Part shown: one piece after another, positions 7,718-15,246 of the stretch
Numbering within the stretch: position 1 is the stretch's first letter
Layout of the letters: each line of letters starts with the position of its first letter
Assembly: GCA_017613435.1 (NCBI GenBank)
Contig: JAGADU010000091.1
Location: 1-32,975 of the forward strand
Length of the DNA: 32,975 nt
DNA from: Lachnospiraceae bacterium
Lineage (GTDB): Bacteria; Bacillota; Clostridia; Lachnospirales; Lachnospiraceae
Direction: 5' to 3'
Notes under the pieces: model-generated
The model's input: the letters and a program-made list of their open reading frames with translations, nothing else
What the model was told of the DNA's origin: nothing
Database searches by the model: none
Made by a program: the position numbers and the translations under genes

Positions 7718-9628
7718 CTATACTCTCTGTGCCTTCATGAGACGCTTGTTTTCATACATTCTGTCGTCAGCTTTTTTGAATATCGTTTCGATGTCGTCGT
7801 ATTCGATTTCTTCGAAATCCGCCATACCCGAAGCGACCGATACCTTGCTTAAATCGGGAATGGGTTCGTTTTGGAGTCTGGCGACTTCGCTTCTGAATTT
7901 CTCAAGCAGTTCGTATCTCTCGTCGTAATCGGAATTCTTGACGATGGCTACAAATTCGTCGCCGCCGACTCTGAATACCGGCGAATGCTTGAATGTATTG
8001 CATATAAGTTCGCTGGAGTTCTTGATATAAATATCTCCGGCGCCGTGTCCGTATGCGTCATTGATCTTTTTAAGATTGTTAAGGTCAAACATAACGGCAG
8101 CAAATCTTGTTCCGTCCTGTGCAAGATAACGGCTCTTTAATTTGCTCTTTTCGTTCTCGTACGCGGTTCTGTTCTTAAGCGAAGTAAGCGCATCCGTCTG
8201 CATGAGTTCCGACAGTTTGTCGTTTAATGCGGTTAACCTGATATTTGTCTTGTAATGCGAAAGCGACTGCGTGATGCAGGATTCGTATTCCCAGTAAACC
8301 CAGTCTCTCACGCCGGACTCGGTATAAACCATGACAAAGTATCCGACTACGAATGAATCGATAAACAAGGGCATGAGGAAATAAATCTCTCCTTCCTCGG
8401 TGCCGTTGTATTCGGGAATAACCTGTTTTTTGGGCATCATGTAATCCGTTTTGATGCCTACGCCGTTCTTTCTGGCCACAACAACCTGCATCTTGTCGGA
8501 ATATTTGGCTACGGGCAGTTTCTCGACTTCTTCATGGGCGATTCTCTCAATCATGGGATCGATCATAATGTAAACCGTCTGAATGTCGGGATGTCCGGTC
8601 TGATATATTGCTTCGCGAAGTTTTTCGGGAAGAGTGGAGAAGCGGCTCGATTCCTGGAAAGCGGCTCTTATGTCGTAAATAAGACCCTTTCTGGTTGCCG
8701 TTTCGTATTGCTTGCCTATGAGGGCGTGGCAGAACAGTCTTCTCATTTCGTCCTCGTTTCTGGGATTCTCGCATCCGCAGCTTTCGCCGGGTTTGAATTC
8801 GCCGTCGATATAGCTTTCTCTCGGAACTTCTTTATTGTCAAACAAGTCAAGCGCAAGCTGAATGCAGAGCATGCCGATTTTGTCATAACGCTGATCGATG
8901 GTCGCAATCGAAGGGAAATATGTCTGTCCGGCTTTTACAAAATCGAAGCCCGTAACCAGAACGTCTCTCGGGCATTCTATTCCCCACTGTTCAAGTGCCA
9001 TCGTGGAAGAAATCGCAAGAAAGTCGTTTGCGAAAATCATTGCATCGGGAAGACTTTCTTTGGTCGTATATTTGTGATGAATGATATCCATTGCGATATC
9101 GGATTCCCAATCCGTATAATATATTTCGTCTTCGGGCAAAACAAAATCTTCATGTTCTTCGGCAAATTCTTTGACTGCCTGAAGTCTCTTGTTGGAATCG
9201 CCGTTGTCTGCGGGTCCCCCGAAAAATACAACCTTACGGACATTGTGCTTGCTGTAAAGATGCTCGCAAAGTTCCTTCATTGCCACACCGTTCTTTACAA
9301 GAATACCGTAAAATCCGGGATGGTTGTCTCCTATACAGATTGTGAGAATTCCCGCCTTTTCGCAATTTTCGTATATTTTTTCTCTTATGGCGGAACTGTT
9401 CAATCCCTGCGAGAAGACTATCGCAAGATCGAAGTCATTCAAATCAGGGAATTCATGAATGGACATTTCGCTTATGTTATTGCTTTCGGGTCTGCCGTAG
9501 GAATTGGCCGCAAGGAAAAAGAAGGTATCTATCGCTTTACCTTTAACCGCCTCGGTATACCCTTTGAGGAAGGATGACAAAATGTCATTACTCCAACTGT
9601 TTGCAAATATCGCTATTTTTTTGTTCAT
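7718..9628 (-). CDS. Diguanylate cyclase with LacI-type sugar-sensor domain
   Basis: A 636-residue cytoplasmic protein, without membrane segment or signal peptide. Residues 1-280 match the ligand-binding fold of LacI-family regulators (AMIFANDFLAISS, DVLVTGFD, PSIATIDQ) but the DNA-binding HTH is absent. A CGC motif follows at about 284-286, then a mixed region to about 475 that could be GAF-like, then a GGDEF domain with an intact RVGGDEF motif (GGDEF at 555-559). It should convert two GTP into cyclic di-GMP under control of a small ligand, perhaps a sugar. The RxxD inhibitory site expected just before GGDEF is not there, suggesting no product feedback. A longer reading from TTG 9694 overlaps the upstream gene; ATG 9628 has GGGAGG 10 bases before it and was chosen. 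Confidence 0.9.
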   Translation of the reverse strand: MNKKIAIFANSWSNDILSSFLKGYTEAVKGKAIDTFFFLAANSYGRPESNNISEMSIHEFPDLNDFDLAIVFSQGLNSSAIREKIYENCEKAGILTICIGDNHPGFYGILVKNGVAMKELCEHLYSKHNVRKVVFFGGPADNGDSNKRLQAVKEFAEEHEDFVLPEDEIYYTDWESDIAMDIIHHKYTTKESLPDAMIFANDFLAISSTMALEQWGIECPRDVLVTGFDFVKAGQTYFPSIATIDQRYDKIGMLCIQLALDLFDNKEVPRESYIDGEFKPGESCGCENPRNEDEMRRLFCHALIGKQYETATRKGLIYDIRAAFQESSRFSTLPEKLREAIYQTGHPDIQTVYIMIDPMIERIAHEEVEKLPVAKYSDKMQVVVARKNGVGIKTDYMMPKKQVIPEYNGTEEGEIYFLMPLFIDSFVVGYFVMVYTESGVRDWVYWEYESCITQSLSHYKTNIRLTALNDKLSELMQTDALTSLKNRTAYENEKSKLKSRYLAQDGTRFAAVMFDLNNLKKINDAYGHGAGDIYIKNSSELICNTFKHSPVFRVGGDEFVAIVKNSDYDERYELLEKFRSEVARLQNEPIPDLSKVSVASGMADFEEIEYDDIETIFKKADDRMYENKRLMKAQRV

Positions 9629-9668
9629 ACTGTTTCGGCCTCCCGAATTGCCCCTTTGCTGTATAAAA

Positions 9669-10874
9669 TCAATCAAAATAACCCCTGTACTCAACTTTTA
9701 TGTCGGAACCGGGAAATAAATGATTGTACAATTCCACAAAATAATCATCCGTCATACTCGCCAAGAAGTCAACCACCATTTCTTCAAAACTTTCGTCACG
9801 GTAACTCCCGATTCGTCTGTACGGCTTTGTAATCTTTTCAATGTAACTTAAATGATGCCTGTAAAATACGGTATCCTCGCTGCCCGACTTGGCTTCTTTT
9901 AACAGTTCGTCATAAAGTTCGTCGAACATCGGATAAATTTTTTCTTTATACACACTTTCTATTTTATCACTTAAATAGATTTTTTGGTAATTTTCTTTTT
10001 TTGCTTTTGAAAAACTATCAAAATAATCGTCATCCATCGCGATAAAATCCCTGCCGTAGCTGTTTTCGATGATGTTTACGATCATGTTGTTGATAATCTC
10101 GGCATTGGTCTTTCCTATGACTTCCGAACCGAATTCGCTCTCCGATTCGATAAAGCCGAGTTTGACGGCATCCTGACGGTCCTTGCCAAGATACGCGATA
10201 ATGTCGGACACTCTCACGACGCATCCTTCGAGCGTTGCGGGAACAAGTGTCTTGATGAAAGCGCTGTTTTCATAGCTTTTCATCATTTTATCGTCAAATA
10301 TTTTAAAATCTTTATACGGAACGGGCTGATATTTTTTGCATTCGAATTCACCGTTGTGGCAAATTATTCCGTCAAGAGTCTGAAGACTCAAATTCAGAGG
10401 AAATACGGTATTCAAAACCCTCGCGGAATGAATGTTGTGATTAAAGTGTTTGCCCGTAGCCCCATAAAGAATTTCGTCGAGTTTTCTTTCTCCCGCATGA
10501 CCGAACGGAGTGTGTCCGATATCGTGTCCGAGAGCCGCCGCCTCTATAAGATCGCAGTTCAAATTCAGCACGCTTCCGATATTTCTGGCAATTCTTGCCA
10601 CGAACTGAACATGGGTGGCACGCCTTGAAACATCGTCGTTTTTGCAAAGGGAAAATACCTGCGTCTTATCCATGTATCTTGCATAATAAGGGCAGTGCAT
10701 GATTTTTTCGCAGTCTCTGACAAAAGCCGGGCGCCAGAGATTCGCCCTGTCATGGTCCATCTCACGTCTTATCGCATCTTCATCCCTGAAAGCGTAAGGA
10801 TTGACTTTGCCGCAAGCTCTGTCTTCGCGAATTCTTTTTTGTAATTCTTCACTGAGATTATGATAAATTGCCAT
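9669..10874 (-). CDS. dgt: dGTPase-like HD-domain deoxynucleotide triphosphohydrolase
   Basis: A 401-residue HD-superfamily enzyme that in this family hydrolyses dGTP or other dNTPs to the nucleoside and tripolyphosphate. The N-terminal block RPAFVRDCEKIMH ... DKTQVF is the dGTPase signature. Metal-binding residues are visible: His88 in RATHVQ, His117-Asp118 in ALGHDIGHTPFGHAGE, and the later Asp in VRVSDIIAYLGKD. It starts 35 bp after the PlsR-like gene and ends 40 bp before the cyclase. Family members differ in substrate, so dGTP specificity is not proven. ATG 10874 is preceded by an AAAGAGGAA site. Confidence 0.88.
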   Translation of the reverse strand: MAIYHNLSEELQKRIREDRACGKVNPYAFRDEDAIRREMDHDRANLWRPAFVRDCEKIMHCPYYARYMDKTQVFSLCKNDDVSRRATHVQFVARIARNIGSVLNLNCDLIEAAALGHDIGHTPFGHAGERKLDEILYGATGKHFNHNIHSARVLNTVFPLNLSLQTLDGIICHNGEFECKKYQPVPYKDFKIFDDKMMKSYENSAFIKTLVPATLEGCVVRVSDIIAYLGKDRQDAVKLGFIESESEFGSEVIGKTNAEIINNMIVNIIENSYGRDFIAMDDDYFDSFSKAKKENYQKIYLSDKIESVYKEKIYPMFDELYDELLKEAKSGSEDTVFYRHHLSYIEKITKPYRRIGSYRDESFEEMVVDFLASMTDDYFVELYNHLFPGSDIKVEYRGYFD

Positions 10875-10909
10875 TATTTCCTCTTTGTCAAAAGAAAACG
10901 GAGTTTCGT

Positions 10910-12196
10910 TTATTCCTCTTTGCCGCTCTCAAGGTTTTCCCTTGCCACGGCAAGCATCAGTTTGATACGGTTTTCCTGATTGACCCTGGTCGCACCCGGA
11001 TCGTATTCGATATCGACCGAATTGATTTTGGGATTGATGCGTCTGACTTTGTTGAGCATGCCTTTTACCGCAACATGGCAGGGAAGACATCCGAAAGGCT
11101 GAACGCAGATGATATTCTCGTATCCGTGTTCCGCAAGTTCAAGCATCTCCGCAGCCAGATACCATCCTTCTCCCATGCTGTTGACGGTGTCTATGATACC
11201 CTTTGCTCTTTTCTTTAAATCCGTAACTCTCTCGGGAGCCGTAAACTGCGGCCATTTTTCGATACCCGAAATGAGAAGGTCTTCGATAAAGAAATAATAT
11301 TTCATTACGATTTCCATAATGATTCTCTTTAAAGGCTTACCCCCGTATGTGCGAAGGTCTTCGAGCGCTCCGTTGGTTTTGTATGCGCCGAATCCGAGAA
11401 CCGTCGGAATCAGATATTCGCAGTCCTGCTCGGTTAAGAATTCTTCGAGATGGTTGTTTCCGGGTACCGAGTATTTAAGATAAAGTTCGCCGATTACGGC
11501 AACTTTTACTTTGGGCACCTTTTTGATCTCAATTTCGGAAAAGGTACGGCATATTTCATCGACGGTTTTTTTCATCGCCGAAACGCTGAAATTCTTTCCT
11601 TTCGAGAATTTCTTTCCGAGTTTCTCTATCCAGTCGTTCAAAAGAGCATCGGTGGCTCCTTTTTCGACTTCGTAGGGTCTGACCTGATTTGACACAAGAT
11701 TGAGAGCATCGCCGTAAACAAGTGCCGCCGCCGCGGAACACAAAGTCAGGGGCGAGAGAAAAATACCCGGAGCGTATTCCATATTCCATGTGTTTGCGGA
11801 AATAAAAGGAACATTGGGATATCCCGCTCTCTCAAATGCTTTACGCATGAGGTTGATATAGTTCGAATCCCTGCATCCGCCGCCCGACTGCGTGATAATC
11901 ATCGCAACCTTGTCGGGATCGTATTTGCCGCTCTCCATGGTCGCAAGCATCTGACCCGTTATGAGCGAACAGGGATAACAGATATCGTTATGAACATATT
12001 TAAGACCCTTTTGAATAACATCCGGACCTTCGTTTTCCATGATGTCAACTTTGTATCCGACTCTTTGGAATACAGGACGTAAAAGCCTGAAATGAATCGG
12101 ACACATCATCGGAGAAAGAATCGTATAATCTTTCTTCATCTTTTTGGAAAACATTATTTTTTTGACGAAATGAGGACTTTGACCGTTATTGCTCAT
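10910..12196 (-). CDS. plsR: BCR/HAD-type reductase subunit, plasmalogen synthase partner (PlsR-like)
   Basis: This 428-residue protein resembles the 2-hydroxyacyl-CoA dehydratase / DUF2229-linked C-terminal part of the roughly 1400-residue activase-related proteins of anaerobes. It has conserved cysteines in MMCPIH, NDICYPCSL, GGGCRDSN and FGCLPCH that suit [4Fe-4S] binding. In Clostridium perfringens a two-gene pls operon of BCR/HAD-type proteins makes plasmalogens by reducing a phospholipid ester; the arrangement here matches that organisation (established family knowledge, assignment inferred). ATG 12196 shares one base with the TGA stop of the upstream gene, with AAGGAGG just before it, so translation is probably coupled. 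A longer in-frame start at 12313 lies inside the upstream gene and was rejected. A dehydratase for another acyl-CoA remains possible. Confidence 0.75.
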   Translation of the reverse strand: MSNNGQSPHFVKKIMFSKKMKKDYTILSPMMCPIHFRLLRPVFQRVGYKVDIMENEGPDVIQKGLKYVHNDICYPCSLITGQMLATMESGKYDPDKVAMIITQSGGGCRDSNYINLMRKAFERAGYPNVPFISANTWNMEYAPGIFLSPLTLCSAAAALVYGDALNLVSNQVRPYEVEKGATDALLNDWIEKLGKKFSKGKNFSVSAMKKTVDEICRTFSEIEIKKVPKVKVAVIGELYLKYSVPGNNHLEEFLTEQDCEYLIPTVLGFGAYKTNGALEDLRTYGGKPLKRIIMEIVMKYYFFIEDLLISGIEKWPQFTAPERVTDLKKRAKGIIDTVNSMGEGWYLAAEMLELAEHGYENIICVQPFGCLPCHVAVKGMLNKVRRINPKINSVDIEYDPGATRVNQENRIKLMLAVARENLESGKEE

Positions 12197-15100
12197 CACT
12201 TGCCCTCCTTTGCGGATTCTATTGCGGCAATAAGACTTCTTAATCTTATTTTGACCGCTCCGAGGTTTGTAACCTCGTCTATCTTGATCTGAGTGTAAAG
12301 TTTTCCCCTGCACTCAAGTATTTCTCTTACCTCATCGGTTGTAAGCGCATCGAGACCGCAGCCGAAAGATACGAGGTGAACCATGTAAAAGCCGTCGTTT
12401 TCGGCAACATATTTTGCCGCAGAAAACAGTCTTTGATGGAAAGTCCACTGGGCAATAATATTCGTATTGAATTTTGCGACTTTATAAGACACGCAGTCTT
12501 CCGTTACGACCGCAAAACCGAGTCCAGCGATAAGTTTGTGAATACCGTGATTGACTTCGGGATCGGCATGGTAAGGTCTGCCCGCAAGAAGAATTATTTT
12601 CTTGTTTTCTTCTTTGGCTCTCTTTATGATTTCATCGCCCTTGGCCCTTACTTTCGAAACATAATTTCCGTATTCGGCATATGCCGCGTTGCAGGCTTTT
12701 TTTATCTCACCCGACGAAAAAGCCGTATTTAATCTGTTTTCAAGAATGGCTTTAATCTTTTCGGGGAATCTGCTCTTTACGTGAGGTCCGACATAATCGG
12801 ATATATAAACGATATTTCCGAAATTGACCGTATTTGCCCCGATTACTTCGGGATAGCCCGAAATTACCGCGCAGTTATAGTTCTTTCTGCCCTTTCGCTC
12901 GTCGAAATGATAAGTCATTCCGGGATAGAAAATGACATCGACACCCATATCAATCAGTGTCTGAATATGACCGTGCATCATTTTCGCGGGGAAGCAGACG
13001 GTGTCGGAGGGAATCGTTCCCTGACCTTTGATATACATCGCTCTGTTTGAAAAACCGGAAGTTTTAACGGTGTATCCGAGCGATTTGAAAAATGCGTACC
13101 AGAAAGGAAGCATTTCATACATATTCATGGCAAGAGGAATGCCGATGACTTTGTTTCTGTCCGATTTATCGGACATGTCATTCTTTTTTGTCACTACTTC
13201 GGAATCGGTTGTTTCCGAAGCGTTTTTCGTTTCGTCTTTTACGTCCGAATATTCCTTAAGCAGGGAAATTTTGTATTCGTACATATTTAACGAATCGTCC
13301 TGCGCTTTTTTCGTTACGGGTTTTTCGCATCTGTTTCCGCCGATGAATTTTCTGCCTCCGCTGAACGTGTTTACTGTAAGCTGGCAGTGATTGTTGCATC
13401 CGTTGCAGGTGACGGATTTAACGTCATACGAGAATGTTTTTAATTCCTCGTCCGAAATGACGCCTTCGTAATCCTTATCGTGCGAGCCGCCTTTTCTCAA
13501 ATACAGTTCTTTGGCGTACAAAGCCGCACCGTATGCGCCCATCATACCCGCAATATCGGGTCTTATGACATTTACGCCCATTTCTTTTTCAAATGCGCGA
13601 AGAACGGCATTGTTTAAGAAGGTTCCGCCCTGTACGACAATTTTTTTGCCGAGCTCGTCCGCGGAATGAACACGGATAACTTTGTAAAGTGCGTTTTTGA
13701 TAACGCTTATCGACAAGCCTGCTGATATGTTTTCAACAGTTACGCCCTCTTTTTGAGCCTGTTTTACGGACGAATTCATAAATACCGTACATCTTGAGCC
13801 GAGATCCACGGGATTGTCTCCGAAAAGGCCGAGATTGGCGAATTCCTCGATTCCGTAGCCCATCGAAGAAGCAAATGTCTGAAGGAACGAACCGCAACCC
13901 GAAGAGCATGCTTCGTTAAGGAAAATATTGTCGATTGCACCGTTTCTGATTTTGAAGCATTTCATGTCCTGTCCGCCGATATCGATAATGAATTCGACAT
14001 CCGGAAGGAAGAATTTGGCCGCGGTAAAATGCGCTACGGTTTCGACTACACCGTATTCGATATTGAGCGCGGCTTTTATCATATCTTCGCCGTAACCCGT
14101 AACGGCACTTGATGCGATATGTGCCTTGGGATAGCGCGAATACATTTCTTTTAAGGAATCAACGACAACGTCTATGGGTTTACCCTGATTTGATTCGTAT
14201 CTAGAATAAAGTATTTCGCCCTTGTCGTTTGTAAGGATAACTTTGAGTGTCGTCGAGCCGGAATCTATGCCGAGGAAAGCCTCGCCTTCATAGGCGCTTC
14301 CCTCTATTCTCTCGACTCTGTCTTTTGCATGTCTTTCGACAAATTCGTTGTATTCGTCATTGTTTTTAAACAAAGGTTCAAGCGAGGAAATTCTGATTGA
14401 ATCCTTCGATTCGGTGATTATCTGCAAAGCCTTGTTAAGATCTACGGCATCGGATGCATACAAAGCCGCACCCATGGCAACAAAAAGAAGGGAATCCTCG
14501 GGACAGGTTCCTTCGCATTTAAGCGCTTTGTCAAACGCAAGTCTTAATTCCGACATGAAAGTAAGCGGGCCGCCGAGATATACGATTTTGCCCTCGATGG
14601 GATGGCCCTGAGCCAGACCCGTAATCGTCTGGTTTACGATGGCTGCGTAAATACTTGCGGAAATATCCTCTTTTCTGGCTCCCTGGTTTAAAAGGGGCTG
14701 AATGTCGGTTTTCGCAAATACACCGCATCTTGAAGCAATCGGATAGATTTTTTGAGCGTCTTTTGCAAGCTCGTTCATCTCATCCGCCGATACCTGCATA
14801 AGAGAAGCCATCTGATCCGCAAAAGCACCCGTACCGCCGGCACAGGTTCCGTTCATTCTGACTTCGAGATTGCCGTTTAAGAAAAGAATTTTGGCGTCTT
14901 CGCCGCCGAGTTCTATAACCACATCCGTATCGGGAAGCTTCTTCGAAATGGCAACTTTTGTCGCATACACTTCCTGCACGAAAGGAATACCCGCCTTTTC
15001 GGCAAGTCCCATTCCCGCGGATCCCGATATCGCACATACCACAGGTTCCTTAATCTCGAATTTGTCGATTAAGCCTTTTAATACTTCTTTGGTTTTTTCG

Positions 15101-15207
15101 GTTATGAGCGTAAAATGGCGCTCATAACTTTTGTGTATTAAATTTCCCTCATCATCGAACACCACGGACTTTATGGTCGTGGATCCGATGTCAATTCCTA
15201 TTTTCAC
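12196..15207 (-). CDS. plsA: Large BCR/HAD activase with two ASKHA domains, plasmalogen synthase (PlsA-like)
   Basis: A 1003-residue protein with two BadF/BadG/HgdC-type ATPase domains (about 1-255 and 310-565). Each opens with a phosphate-binding loop (GIDIGSTT, GIDSGSTT) and carries cysteines for a shared [4Fe-4S] cluster (Cys122 and Cys161; Cys434 and Cys473). A cysteine cluster at 601, 604, 608 and 627 and a DUF2229-like region (about 685-1000) follow. Such proteins use ATP to push low-potential electrons into a dehydratase/reductase partner, here the next gene. The two-gene arrangement matches the anaerobic plasmalogen synthase of C. perfringens, which reduces an sn-1 ester to a vinyl ether. 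Start is GTG 15207, with GAGG 7 bases upstream. Generic acyl-CoA dehydratase activation is the alternative. Confidence 0.78.
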   Translation of the reverse strand: MKIGIDIGSTTIKSVVFDDEGNLIHKSYERHFTLITEKTKEVLKGLIDKFEIKEPVVCAISGSAGMGLAEKAGIPFVQEVYATKVAISKKLPDTDVVIELGGEDAKILFLNGNLEVRMNGTCAGGTGAFADQMASLMQVSADEMNELAKDAQKIYPIASRCGVFAKTDIQPLLNQGARKEDISASIYAAIVNQTITGLAQGHPIEGKIVYLGGPLTFMSELRLAFDKALKCEGTCPEDSLLFVAMGAALYASDAVDLNKALQIITESKDSIRISSLEPLFKNNDEYNEFVERHAKDRVERIEGSAYEGEAFLGIDSGSTTLKVILTNDKGEILYSRYESNQGKPIDVVVDSLKEMYSRYPKAHIASSAVTGYGEDMIKAALNIEYGVVETVAHFTAAKFFLPDVEFIIDIGGQDMKCFKIRNGAIDNIFLNEACSSGCGSFLQTFASSMGYGIEEFANLGLFGDNPVDLGSRCTVFMNSSVKQAQKEGVTVENISAGLSISVIKNALYKVIRVHSADELGKKIVVQGGTFLNNAVLRAFEKEMGVNVIRPDIAGMMGAYGAALYAKELYLRKGGSHDKDYEGVISDEELKTFSYDVKSVTCNGCNNHCQLTVNTFSGGRKFIGGNRCEKPVTKKAQDDSLNMYEYKISLLKEYSDVKDETKNASETTDSEVVTKKNDMSDKSDRNKVIGIPLAMNMYEMLPFWYAFFKSLGYTVKTSGFSNRAMYIKGQGTIPSDTVCFPAKMMHGHIQTLIDMGVDVIFYPGMTYHFDERKGRKNYNCAVISGYPEVIGANTVNFGNIVYISDYVGPHVKSRFPEKIKAILENRLNTAFSSGEIKKACNAAYAEYGNYVSKVRAKGDEIIKRAKEENKKIILLAGRPYHADPEVNHGIHKLIAGLGFAVVTEDCVSYKVAKFNTNIIAQWTFHQRLFSAAKYVAENDGFYMVHLVSFGCGLDALTTDEVREILECRGKLYTQIKIDEVTNLGAVKIRLRSLIAAIESAKEGK

Positions 15208-15246
15208 GATAACGCCTCAAAATATTTTTACACTTAAAGTGTTTTA

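Noticed and set aside
8534-9577. Plus-strand open frame of 347 codons
   Set aside because: Lies wholly antisense to the LacI-GGDEF gene, no recognisable domain and no ribosome site.
12196-12198. Frameshift breaking a fused activase protein
   Set aside because: A proper TGATG overlap with a strong ribosome site and a clean N terminus for the second protein fit a genuine two-gene arrangement.
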